This document shows positions 8,255 to 15,639 of a DNA stretch of 64,000 nucleotides, in pieces. The notes below the pieces were generated by a model. The model ran no database searches, was not told where the DNA came from, and saw nothing but the letters and a program-made list of their open reading frames with translations. The stretch lies in the NCBI RefSeq assembly GCF_003116585.1, contig NZ_QEHM01000003.1, positions 668,916 through 732,915 on the forward strand, given 5' to 3'. Source of the DNA: Albibacillus kandeliae. GTDB lineage: Bacteria; Pseudomonadota; Alphaproteobacteria; Rhodobacterales; Rhodobacteraceae. How positions within the stretch are numbered: position 1 is the first letter of the stretch; each line of letters starts with the position of its first letter. A program made the translations under genes and the position numbers.

Positions 8255-9250
8255 ATGTATAGCCAAGGTCTGATCGGCGCCGATGGGCGCTCGGATGAAA
8301 CTCCCGAATTTCTGGCCGCTTTCCAGGCGCGTGTTGACGCCGAGGAAAAGATCGAGCCGAACGACGATATGCCCGAGGGCTACCGCCGGACCCTGGTGCG
8401 CCAGATCGGTCAGCACGCGCATTCGGAAATCGTCGGCATGCTGCCGGAAGGCAACTGGATCACCCGCGCGCCGAGCCTGCGTCGCAAGGCGGCCCTGCTG
8501 GCCAAGGTGCAGGACGAGGGCGGCCACGGCCTGTACCTCTACTCCGCCGCCGAAACGCTTGGCGTGACCCGCGAGCAGATGACCGAAGAGCTGCTCGACG
8601 GTCGTGCAAAATACTCCTCGATCTTCAACTACCCGACGCTGAGCTGGGCCGACATCGGCACCATCGGCTGGCTGGTGGATGGCGCCGCGATCATGAACCA
8701 GATCCCGCTGTGCCGCTGCTCCTACGGGCCCTATGCCCGCGCGATGATCCGCGTCTGCAAGGAAGAGAGCTTTCACCAGCGTCAGGGTTACGAGATCGTC
8801 ATGAAGTTGGCCCAGGGTACGCCCGAGCAGAAGGCGATGGCGCAGGATGCGCTGAACCGCTGGTGGTGGCCCTCGATCATGATGTTCGGCCCGCACGATG
8901 CGGACAGCCAGCATTCGGACCAGTCGATGGCGTGGAAGATCAAGCGCTTTACCAACGACGAGCTGCGTCAGAAGTTCATCGACGCCACCGTGCCGCAGGC
9001 CGAGTACCTTGGCCTGACCCTCCCCGATCCGGACCTGAAATGGAACGAGGAGAAGGGCGGTTACGATCACGGCCCGATCAACTGGGACGAGTTCTGGAGC
9101 GTCGTGAAGGGCCACGGCCCGATGGCCCGCGACCGGATCAAGGCCCGCCGCAAGGCATGGGACGACGGCGCATGGGTCCGCGAGGCGGCCCTGGCCCACG
9201 CAGAGAAACGCAAGGTCCGGCGCGAAGCGGCACCGCTCGCGGCCGAGTGA
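8255..9250 (+). CDS. paaA: Ring-1,2-phenylacetyl-CoA epoxidase subunit A (catalytic)
   Basis: The 331-residue catalytic alpha subunit of the multicomponent oxygenase that epoxidises the aromatic ring of phenylacetyl-CoA. It has the bacterial diiron four-helix carboxylate fold: [17 protein letters not shown] near residues 91-107 and [15 protein letters not shown] near 169-183 contain the E-x-x-H-type iron ligands. Two in-frame upstream starts exist, but the ATG at 8255 has GGAGGAG a few bases upstream. It is first in paaABCDE, directly behind the promoter and inverted repeat at 8182-8224. The stop is separated from paaB by a dispersed intergenic repeat. Confidence 0.95.
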   Translation: MYSQGLIGADGRSDETPEFLAAFQARVDAEEKIEPNDDMPEGYRRTLVRQIGQHAHSEIVGMLPEGNWITRAPSLRRKAALLAKVQDEGGHGLYLYSAAETLGVTREQMTEELLDGRAKYSSIFNYPTLSWADIGTIGWLVDGAAIMNQIPLCRCSYGPYARAMIRVCKEESFHQRQGYEIVMKLAQGTPEQKAMAQDALNRWWWPSIMMFGPHDADSQHSDQSMAWKIKRFTNDELRQKFIDATVPQAEYLGLTLPDPDLKWNEEKGGYDHGPINWDEFWSVVKGHGPMARDRIKARRKAWDDGAWVREAALAHAEKRKVRREAAPLAAE

Positions 9251-9261
9251 CCTGACCGGAA

Positions 9262-9318
9262 CGCCGGGGGCCCTGCCCCCGGACCCCCGGGATATTTTCA
9301 AACCCAAAGAAGAGGAGG
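9262..9318 (+). repeat. Dispersed intergenic repeat, copy A (supplies the paaB ribosome-binding site)
   Basis: A GC hairpin (CCGGGGGC 9264-9271, GCCCCCGG 9275-9282) is followed by CCCCCGGGATATTT, a short spacer and CCCAAAGAAGAGGAGG. The same order (GC hairpin, GGGATATTT, CCCAAAGAA) recurs at 15391-15425, 15558-15610 and 29629-29693. Here the AGGAGG at the 3' end sits six bases before the preferred paaB start. Confidence 0.75.
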
Positions 9319-9324
9319 ATGCCC

Positions 9325-9606
9325 ATGTCTGGTGAGGTACCTTTGTGGGAAGTATTCATCCGGCCGCGGAACGGCTTGGCGCATAAACATGTCGGCTCGC
9401 TCCACGCGACGGACGAGGTGATGGCCCTGCAGGCGGCCCGCGATGTCTATACGCGGCGCGGCGAGGGCAACTCGATCTGGGTGGTCCCGTCGAAGGCGAT
9501 CACCGCCTCCGATCCGGACCAGGCCGGCGAGAACTTCGAGCCGGGCGAGAAGATTTACCGTCACCCGACCTTCTACGAGATTCCCGACGAAGTGGGGCAC
9601 ATGTGA
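9325..9606 (+). CDS. paaB: Ring-1,2-phenylacetyl-CoA epoxidase subunit B
   Basis: A 93-residue small subunit (MSGEVPLWEVFIRPRNGLAH, then VGSLHATDEVMALQAARDVY and TRRGEGNSIWVVP), closely matching PaaB in length and pattern. It bridges PaaA-PaaC heterodimers in the epoxidase; it has no catalytic residues of its own. The ATG at 9325 is chosen over ATG 9319 because AGGAGG (9313-9318) is six bases from the former and abuts the latter. The stop overlaps the ATG of paaC by one base. Confidence 0.94.
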   Translation: MSGEVPLWEVFIRPRNGLAHKHVGSLHATDEVMALQAARDVYTRRGEGNSIWVVPSKAITASDPDQAGENFEPGEKIYRHPTFYEIPDEVGHM

Positions 9607-10340
9607 TGGCCCTGTTCGACGCGCTGCTGGAACTGGCCGACGATCACCTGGTGCTCGGCCACCGGGTGAGCGAGTGGTGCGGCCATGCGCCCATGCTCGA
9701 AGAGGACCTCGCCATGCCGAACATGGCGCTGGACGTCATCGGCACTGCGCGCAACCTCTACGACTACGCGGGCAAGGTCGAGGGCAAGGGCCGGGACGAG
9801 GACGACCTCGCGTACCTGCGCGGCGAACGGGAGTACCGGAACCTGCTGCTGGTCGAGCGTCCGAACGAGGATTTCGCGCATACCATGCTGCGGCAGCTCT
9901 ACTTTGCTGCCTTCATGCATCCCTATTGGACTGCCGCGCTCGAGAGCCCGGACGAGACCGTTCGCGGGATTGCCGGCAAGGCGGTCAAGGAGATGGCCTA
10001 TCACATCCGCCACACCGGCGAGTGGGTGATCCGTCTTGGCGACGGCACCGAGGAAAGTGCACGCCGGATGCGGGACGCGGTGACGGCGCTGGCGATCTAC
10101 GTGGACGAGCTGTTCGAGGAAGGCGCTGGTGAAGGGCTCGACGCCCTGCCGGACCGTGCCGCGCTGCGCCCGGAGTGGGAGGCCACGATCAAGCGGATCT
10201 TCGACGAGGCCGGGCTGGAGCAGGTGACATCGCCCTTCCCGCAGAGCGGCGGACGCGATGGACGACACGGCGAGGGTCTGGGTCACATGCTGGCCGAGAT
10301 GCAGTCGGTGCACCGCGCCCATCCCGGAGCGACATGGTAA
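9606..10340 (+). CDS. paaC: Ring-1,2-phenylacetyl-CoA epoxidase subunit C
   Basis: A 244-residue structural beta subunit that pairs with PaaA. It keeps the same helical ferritin-like fold (LLELADDHLVLGHRVSEWCG at the start; AMPNMALDVIGTARNLYDYA and KEMAYHIRHTGEWVIRLGDG later) and the conserved AHPGATW C-terminus. The ATG at 9606 forms a TGATG junction with paaB. The stop overlaps paaD by seven bases. These tight joints indicate one polycistronic message and stoichiometric expression of the A-B-C core. Confidence 0.94.
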   Translation: MALFDALLELADDHLVLGHRVSEWCGHAPMLEEDLAMPNMALDVIGTARNLYDYAGKVEGKGRDEDDLAYLRGEREYRNLLLVERPNEDFAHTMLRQLYFAAFMHPYWTAALESPDETVRGIAGKAVKEMAYHIRHTGEWVIRLGDGTEESARRMRDAVTALAIYVDELFEEGAGEGLDALPDRAALRPEWEATIKRIFDEAGLEQVTSPFPQSGGRDGRHGEGLGHMLAEMQSVHRAHPGATW

Positions 10341-10831
10341 CCGGGCTCGCATCCCTGGACGAACGCCGCGCCTGGGAGGCTGCGGCGGCGGTCCCCGATC
10401 CCGAGGTGCCCTGCGTCACGGTGGCCGACCTCGGCATCCTGCGCTGGGTACGGATCGAGGACGGCGTGGCGGTGGCGGGAGTGACTCCCACCTATTCGGG
10501 CTGTCCCGCAGTCCTCGCGATCGAACTGGCGGTCGAGGCCGCACTGCTGGAGGCCGGGTTCGAGGCGCGGATCGAGCGGGTGATGAGCCCGCCGTGGACC
10601 ACGGACTGGATCACCGAGGACGGTCGGGAGAAGTTGCGCGAGTACGGCATTGCGCCGCCCGCCGAGAAATCAGGCTCTAAACTGGCGCTTTTCGGAGAGT
10701 CCACTGTGGCCTGCCCGCGCTGTGCCAGCACCATGACCGAGAAACTATCCGAATTCGGGTCGACCGCCTGCAAGGCGCACTACCGGTGCACCGCCTGCGG
10801 CGAACCCTTCGACTACTTCAAATGCATCTGA
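10334..10831 (+). CDS. paaD: PaaD, phenylacetyl-CoA epoxidase accessory protein (DUF59/MIP18-like with zinc-ribbon)
   Basis: A 165-residue protein with an N-terminal DUF59/MIP18-type domain (VPDPEVPCVTVADLGILRWV, then VTPTYSGCPAV) and a C-terminal four-cysteine ribbon (CPRCAS, CRCTACGE-like YRCTACGEPFDYFKC). This is the normal PaaD architecture; the family is required for assembly of the active epoxidase, probably in iron-sulfur maturation, though it is not part of the purified catalytic core. The start inside the end of paaC gives a seven-base overlap. Ten bases containing GAGGAGG separate it from paaE. Confidence 0.92.
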   Translation: MVTGLASLDERRAWEAAAAVPDPEVPCVTVADLGILRWVRIEDGVAVAGVTPTYSGCPAVLAIELAVEAALLEAGFEARIERVMSPPWTTDWITEDGREKLREYGIAPPAEKSGSKLALFGESTVACPRCASTMTEKLSEFGSTACKAHYRCTACGEPFDYFKCI

Positions 10832-10841
10832 GGAGGCGGGC

Positions 10842-11891
10842 ATGTTCCACACCCTGACCATCAGCGATATCCGCCGCGAGACGCCCGATTCCGTGGCGAT
10901 CAGCTTTGACGTTCCCGAGGAGCTGCGCGAGGCTTTCGCCTACAAGCCGGGCCAGTATCTGACCCTGCGCGCCGAAGTGAACGGAGAGGATATCCGCCGC
11001 TCCTACTCCATTGCCTCCGCGCCGGGCGCCGCCCTGACGGTTGGCGTCAAGCGGGTGGCCGATGGCGCCTTCTCGACCTTTGCGCAGGCGCTGGAGAAGG
11101 GCGGCGAACTGGCCGTGATGCCGCCGGAAGGCCGGTTCATCTGCCACGAGGAAAGCAACATCGTCCTGATCGCCGCGGGTTCCGGCATCACCCCGATGGT
11201 TGCTATTGCCGCTGATGCGCTGGCGCGGGGCGCGAAGGTCACGCTGGTCTATGGCAACCGCCAGACCGGCAGCATCATGTTCCGCGACGCGCTGGATTCG
11301 CTCAAGGACCGCTACCTCGATCGCTTTACCCTGGTCCACATCCTCAGCCGCGAGGCGCAGGATGTGCCGTTGCTGAATGGTCGGGTGACCGGAGAGAAGA
11401 TCACGCAGCTGGCACAGGCGGGCGCGGTTGACCTCGATGGCGCCGACGGCATCTTTCTCTGTGGCCCTGGAGAGATGATCGACGATGTCGCCGCCACGCT
11501 GGAGACCCGCGGCGTTGCCCGCAACCGGGTGCATTTCGAGCGCTTCTATCAGAATGGCGAAGTGCCGCGCGCGCCGAAATCGGCTGCGGCCGAGGCGGCG
11601 GCCAAGTCGGGTGTCGCCGTGACCGTCGTGCTGGACGGGACCACCCGGACCTTCGACATGGAAGCGGAAGACGACACCGTGCTTGACGCCGCGCACCGCG
11701 AGGGGCTGGAGCTGCCCTTCTCCTGCAAGGGCGGCATGTGCTGCACCTGCCGGTGCAAGGTCGCCGAAGGCTCGGCCGAAATGGCGGTGAACTACTCGCT
11801 GGAGCCCTGGGAGCTGGAAGCGGGCTTTATTCTTGCCTGCCAGACGCGCCCGACCAGTGAGAAACTGACGCTCGACTTCGACGCCGCTTGA
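10842..11891 (+). CDS. paaE: Phenylacetyl-CoA epoxidase reductase subunit E
   Basis: The 349-residue electron-transfer subunit that passes electrons from NADPH to the PaaA diiron centre. N-terminal FAD-binding barrel with RRSYSIAS (flavin motif, about residues 50-57), NAD(P)-binding domain with GSGITPM (about 111-117) and a CGPGEMI motif, and a C-terminal plant-type 2Fe-2S ferredoxin domain with CKGGMCCTCRCKV plus a distal Cys in ILACQ. All are in the expected order. It is the last gene of paaABCDE; ligase (paaK), isomerase (paaG) and hydrolase (paaZ) genes are not in the window. Confidence 0.95.
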   Translation: MFHTLTISDIRRETPDSVAISFDVPEELREAFAYKPGQYLTLRAEVNGEDIRRSYSIASAPGAALTVGVKRVADGAFSTFAQALEKGGELAVMPPEGRFICHEESNIVLIAAGSGITPMVAIAADALARGAKVTLVYGNRQTGSIMFRDALDSLKDRYLDRFTLVHILSREAQDVPLLNGRVTGEKITQLAQAGAVDLDGADGIFLCGPGEMIDDVAATLETRGVARNRVHFERFYQNGEVPRAPKSAAAEAAAKSGVAVTVVLDGTTRTFDMEAEDDTVLDAAHREGLELPFSCKGGMCCTCRCKVAEGSAEMAVNYSLEPWELEAGFILACQTRPTSEKLTLDFDAA

Positions 11892-11900
11892 TTTCGTGAA

Positions 11901-11927
11901 CTCATGCCCGTTTCATGCGGGCATGAG
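11901..11927 (+). promoter_or_regulatory. 10-base inverted repeat hairpin over a start codon
   Basis: CTCATGCCCG (11901-11910) and CGGGCATGAG (11918-11927) are perfect arms around a seven-base loop. The right arm contains the preferred ATG (11923) of the methyltransferase gene. No T-run follows, so it is not a classical terminator; it could trap that start codon or form the 3' end of the paa message. Confidence 0.5.
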
Positions 11928-12552
11928 CACAAAACCCGATCTCTCCGCAGCCTATTCCCTGAAAACCGCCGAGGACTCGGTTCGGCTATACGCCGACTGG
12001 GCCGAGAGCTACGAAGACGACTTCGTCGCGGCCGAGGATTACCGGATGCACCAGCATGCCGCCGCCGCCTTTGCGCAGGCGGGCGGTGAGGGCCCGGTTC
12101 TGGATGTGGGCGCGGGGACCGGCGTCTGCGGCGCTGCGCTGGCGGCGCTGGGCATCGGGCCGATCGACGCCACCGACATCTCTTCCGCCATGCTGGCGCA
12201 GGCGATCAAAAAGGGCGTCTACCGTCGGGCCATCGAGGCGGACATCAACAAGCCGCTGCCGGCGACCGATACGCCCTATGCAGGGATGGTCTCTTCGGGG
12301 ACCTTCACCACCGGGCACGTGGGGCCGGATGCCATAGACACCCTGCTGGACGCCTGCCGCCCCGGCGCGCTTTTATCGCTGGGGGTGAACGCCAGGCATT
12401 TCGCATCGGCGGGGTTCGAAGCCAAGTTTCAAGCTCTGATGCAGGGAAAGATCACCGATTTGACCCTGACCGAGGTGAACATTTACGGCCCGCGGAACAC
12501 CAGCGACCACAGGGACGACAAGGCCCTGATCGCGTTGTTCCGCAAGGCCTGA
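11923..12552 (+). CDS. Class I SAM-dependent methyltransferase
   Basis: A 209-residue protein with the Rossmann methyltransferase motif I VLDVGAGTGVCGAAL (about residues 48-62), then DATDISSAMLAQA as the acidic loop that binds the SAM ribose, and a motif-IV-like region VSSGTFTTGHV. The substrate is not evident. It follows paaE by 31 bases and may be read from the same transcript. Two starts are possible: ATG 11923, inside a perfect hairpin, or GTG 11896, which would add nine residues and lie before the hairpin. The ATG is preferred because the added residues look unrelated to the family. Confidence 0.78.
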   Translation: MSTKPDLSAAYSLKTAEDSVRLYADWAESYEDDFVAAEDYRMHQHAAAAFAQAGGEGPVLDVGAGTGVCGAALAALGIGPIDATDISSAMLAQAIKKGVYRRAIEADINKPLPATDTPYAGMVSSGTFTTGHVGPDAIDTLLDACRPGALLSLGVNARHFASAGFEAKFQALMQGKITDLTLTEVNIYGPRNTSDHRDDKALIALFRKA

Positions 12553-12561
12553 GGCTGGTGG

Positions 12562-13341
12562 CTACTTGCCTTTCCAGACCGGGTCACGCTTTTCGGCGAA
12601 GGCACGTGCGCCTTCCATCTGGTCTTCGGACGCATAGAGAACGTCGACCGACCGCAGCTGCCGCTTGGTGATCCGGTTCATAGCATCCTGAAACTTGCTG
12701 TCCTCGGCATCGCGAACGATTTCCTTGATCGCGGCGTAGACCAGCGGCGGGCCCGACGCCAGCAGACGGGCGAGCTCCCATGCCCGGTCCAGCAACTGGT
12801 CGGCGGCGACGATCTCGTTCACGAGACCCCAGCGGTTGGCCTCCTCGGCATCGAACCAGCGCCCGGTCAGCAGCAGTTCCATGGCGATGTGATAGGGAAT
12901 GCGCTTGGGCAGTTTGATCGAGGCGGCATCGGCCACGGTGCCCGAGCGGATCTCGGGCAGGGCAAAGGTGGCGTGATCGGCGGCGAGGATGATGTCGGCG
13001 GAGAGCGCCAGCTCCAGCCCGCCCCCGCAGGCGATGCCGTTGACCGCGGCGATCACCGGCTTGTTCATCTCGCGCAGTTCCTGCAGGCCGCCGAACCCGC
13101 CGACGCCATAGTCGCCGTCGACCGCATCGCCGTCTGCTGCCGCCTTGAGATCCCAGCCGGGGCAGAAGAACTTCTCCCCGCCCCCGGTGATGATCGCTAC
13201 CCGCAGTTCGGGATCGTCGCGGAAGGCGCGAAAGGTCTCGCCCATCACGATGCTGGTTTTCAGATCGATGGCATTGGCCTTGGGCCGGTCCAGCGTCACT
13301 TCGAGGATGGCACCGTCGCGCCGTGTCTTGATGGGGTTCAT
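12562..13341 (-). CDS. Enoyl-CoA hydratase/isomerase, carnitinyl-CoA dehydratase-like (CaiD-like)
   Basis: A 259-residue crotonase-fold enzyme. The oxyanion-hole segments are GGGEKFFCPGWDLKA and AAVNGIACGGGLELALSADI, and the catalytic Glu region is FALPEIRSGTVADAAS. The residue pattern and length are closest to carnitinyl-CoA dehydratase (CaiD), which interconverts crotonobetainyl-CoA and L-carnitinyl-CoA; other enoyl-CoA hydratases are not excluded. It ends ten bases from the convergent methyltransferase gene. Its start overlaps the stop of the upstream CoA ligase by four bases (ATGA), so the two are coupled. Confidence 0.82.
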   Translation of the reverse strand: MNPIKTRRDGAILEVTLDRPKANAIDLKTSIVMGETFRAFRDDPELRVAIITGGGEKFFCPGWDLKAAADGDAVDGDYGVGGFGGLQELREMNKPVIAAVNGIACGGGLELALSADIILAADHATFALPEIRSGTVADAASIKLPKRIPYHIAMELLLTGRWFDAEEANRWGLVNEIVAADQLLDRAWELARLLASGPPLVYAAIKEIVRDAEDSKFQDAMNRITKRQLRSVDVLYASEDQMEGARAFAEKRDPVWKGK

Positions 13342-15359
13342 GTCACTGTCCTTCGGATCAGGGCATCCGCGGCGACCGCACGCTCGGGGGTGCAGATCAG
13401 CGGATTGATTTCAACTTCGGTGACCGCATCTGCTGTGGCGGTCACATAGGCCTGAATGGCGTCGACGGCATCCAGGATCGACTCGATCTCGGCGGGGGGC
13501 TTTCCCCGGAAGCCGGAGAGCAAGGGGGCGCATTTCAGCTTGAACAGAGCCTGTTTCACGGCATCGCGGGAACTGGGCACAAGCAGCGAAACGGTGTCGC
13601 GCAGCAGTTCGGTCATGACCCCACCCGCGCCTAGCGTCAGGACGAACCCATGTGCCGGGTCCCGCGTGACGCCGACGAGCAGTTCGGCGACGGTGCCGGT
13701 GATCATCTCTTCGACGAGAAAGCCCTTGGCGGGCATGGAGGCGGCTGCGGCCTTGACTTCGTCCGCGCCAAGACCCACCCGCACCGCGCCGTGCTCTGAC
13801 TTGTGAGCGATGCCCATGCCCTTCAGCACGACCGGGCCGCCGATCTCCTGAGCCGCCTCCGCCGCGCAATCCGCCGTCTCGGCGGTGATCGCGCGCGGCG
13901 TTACAAGACCAAAGGCGGAAAGAGCAGCCTTGGCATCTGCCTCGGAGAGGGTTTCCGCATCGCCCGCGTCCCCGCCCAGGAGGATCGGTTCGGCAATGGG
14001 CTCGGCGATCCGCGCCGCAGCCTCGGCGGCGGCCAGGGCCTCGCCCATGCCGTAGAGCGGCACCACCCCACCGGCCATCAGCCGCTCCGCCACGTCCTTC
14101 GGCATCAGTTCGGGGAGCGATGCGACAACGGCAAAGGGCCGCTCCGTCTCTGCCCGCACCCCAAGCGCGGCCTCGGTGGCGCAGAGCCAGTCGGTGGCAT
14201 CCGTGTGCGGATAGTCCACGACAGAGAGGGTCAGCGCGATTTCCGCACTTGTCATCCCGCCCCAAGCCTTCGTCATCGCGGCAGTGTCCCGCCAGATGTA
14301 GGTGTGGTAGTCCAGCGGGTTTGCCAACGCGACCATCGGGCCCAAAGCGCTGCGCAGAGCCTGCTTCTGGAAAGGATCAAGCGCAGGAAACACGAGATCG
14401 CGGCCAGACGCCAGATCGGCGATCAGGCTCGCCTCGCCTCCGGAGCAGCTGATCGAGGCGATCCGGTTCGACTCCAGTGGCCCGGTGCAGTGCAGGAGCT
14501 TCAGCGCTTCCAGAAACTCCGGAATGCTGGTCACACGGGCAAATCCCAGCCGGTCCAGCAGGGCCTGCGCCCCGGCATCGCCCCCGGCAAGGGAGGCCGT
14601 GTGAGACACGGTCGCAGCCCGCGCCTGTTCGGAAACGCCGACCTTCAGCGCGATCACAGGCACCCCGCGGGCATGGGCGGCCTGAGCCAGTGCTTCCCAC
14701 TGCCGCAGGTCGCCGAATCCCTCGATATGCACTCCGATCGCCGTAACCCGTTCATCCCGCAACAGGGCCATGGCGATCTCGGCCTGGCTGGTCTGGGCCA
14801 TGTTTCCGCAGGTCACCATGTAGGCGATGGGAAGCGCCCGGCGCTGCATCGTCATGTTGATGGCGATGTTGGAGGATTGCGTCAGGATCGCGACGCCGCG
14901 CTCGACCCGGGTCATGCCATGCTGGTCAGGCCAGATCGCCGCCCCGTCGAGCGCATTGATGAAACCATAGCAGTTCGGCCCGAGGATCGGCAGATCTCCC
15001 GCGGCTGCCAGCAGCTGCGCCTGCAGATCGGTACCGCCGGCATCTTCCGCCGCTGCCTCGGAAAAGCCGGAGGCAAAACAGGTGGCCCCACCGGCCCCGA
15101 GGTCGGCCAGGGTCTTTACGGTCTCGATGGTGGCATGGCGATTGACGCCGATGAAGGCCGCGTCGATGGGCCCCTCATGCTCATCGAGCGAGCGCAGCGA
15201 TTGCCGGCCCGCGATGACCTTTCCGGCGGGGTGCACGGGGAAGATCTCGCCATCGTAACCGATGCGCTCCGCCGCGCCGATGATCGACTCGCACCATTTT
15301 CCGCCCCCGATCACGGCGATGCTGCGGGGGTTCAGCAGTCTTGAGAGCTCTCGCGTCAT
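13338..15359 (-). CDS. Acetate--CoA ligase (ADP-forming) family acyl-CoA synthetase
   Basis: A 673-residue fusion of the alpha and beta parts of NDP-forming acyl-CoA synthetases. It starts with a CoA-binding Rossmann domain (NPRSIAVIGGGKWCESI), followed by succinyl-CoA-ligase-like domains with the phospho-histidine-type loop SHTASLAGGD (near residue 255), then an ATP-grasp domain (GPVVLKGMGIAHKSEHGAV, then FVLTLGAGGVMTELL). It activates a carboxylic acid to its CoA thioester with ADP release, so it saves one phosphate bond relative to the usual AMP-forming carnitine or betaine CoA ligases. The neighbours suggest a quaternary-ammonium acid such as gamma-butyrobetaine as substrate; this is inference. 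Confidence 0.85.
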   Translation of the reverse strand: MTRELSRLLNPRSIAVIGGGKWCESIIGAAERIGYDGEIFPVHPAGKVIAGRQSLRSLDEHEGPIDAAFIGVNRHATIETVKTLADLGAGGATCFASGFSEAAAEDAGGTDLQAQLLAAAGDLPILGPNCYGFINALDGAAIWPDQHGMTRVERGVAILTQSSNIAINMTMQRRALPIAYMVTCGNMAQTSQAEIAMALLRDERVTAIGVHIEGFGDLRQWEALAQAAHARGVPVIALKVGVSEQARAATVSHTASLAGGDAGAQALLDRLGFARVTSIPEFLEALKLLHCTGPLESNRIASISCSGGEASLIADLASGRDLVFPALDPFQKQALRSALGPMVALANPLDYHTYIWRDTAAMTKAWGGMTSAEIALTLSVVDYPHTDATDWLCATEAALGVRAETERPFAVVASLPELMPKDVAERLMAGGVVPLYGMGEALAAAEAAARIAEPIAEPILLGGDAGDAETLSEADAKAALSAFGLVTPRAITAETADCAAEAAQEIGGPVVLKGMGIAHKSEHGAVRVGLGADEVKAAAASMPAKGFLVEEMITGTVAELLVGVTRDPAHGFVLTLGAGGVMTELLRDTVSLLVPSSRDAVKQALFKLKCAPLLSGFRGKPPAEIESILDAVDAIQAYVTATADAVTEVEINPLICTPERAVAADALIRRTVT

Positions 15360-15390
15360 CTTGCCTCGCTGCCCTTGGCCGATGTGCCTC

Positions 15391-15425
15391 CGGCGGGGAT
15401 ATTTGGGAACCCAAAGAAGAGGAGG
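15391..15425 (+). repeat. Dispersed intergenic repeat, copy B
   Basis: GGGGATATTTGGGAACCCAAAGAAGAGGAGG: shares GGGATATTT and CCCAAAGAAGAGGAGG with copy A at 9262-9318 in the same orientation, but lacks a strong GC hairpin upstream. It lies in the 280-base gap between the CoA ligase and the acyl-CoA dehydrogenase, facing copy C. Confidence 0.65.
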
Positions 15426-15526
15426 TCTGCGTCTGAGACCCGGCCTTGGTAATCCGTTGTTAAGCTTGATCTGTCATTGTCGGACCACGGTACAGGCGGG
15501 GACGCCGATGACCGTACCCGAAGAAG

Positions 15527-15553
15527 CCCTCCGCGCCTTATCGGTGCGGAGGG
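15527..15553. promoter_or_regulatory. Hairpin in the CoA ligase/dehydrogenase gap
   Basis: CCCTCCGC (15527-15534) and GCGGAGGG (15546-15553) are perfect arms with an 11-base loop. It lies between inverted repeat copies B and C. No U-tract adjoins it on either strand. The remainder of the gap 15360-15639 shows no convincing gene. Confidence 0.4.
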
Positions 15554-15557
15554 TCGT

Positions 15558-15610
15558 CTTCTTTGGGTTTCAAGTATCCCGGGGAGCGCGAGGGGCTGGC
15601 CCCTCGCTCC
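15558..15610 (-). repeat. Dispersed intergenic repeat, copy C (inverted relative to copy B)
   Basis: On the minus strand it reads a GC hairpin (arms 15589-15596 and 15599-15606, two-base loop, extended by a further four pairs), CCCCGGGATACTT, a four-base spacer and CCCAAAGAAG. This is the same architecture as copies A and D. The hairpin lies 30-50 bases beyond the acyl-CoA dehydrogenase stop. Confidence 0.7.
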
Positions 15611-15639
15611 TTCCCTTCGGACCTTGCCCGGGCCTGGGA

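Noticed and set aside
13803-15344. 513-codon plus-strand frame antisense to the CoA ligase
   Set aside because: No motif; the minus-strand frame has the complete ligase domains.
15508-15639. Possible small plus-strand gene in the CoA ligase/dehydrogenase gap (MTVPEEALRALS)
   Set aside because: The ATG lacks a convincing Shine-Dalgarno, the frame runs through a hairpin and repeat copy C and on into the antisense of the dehydrogenase; no natural end.
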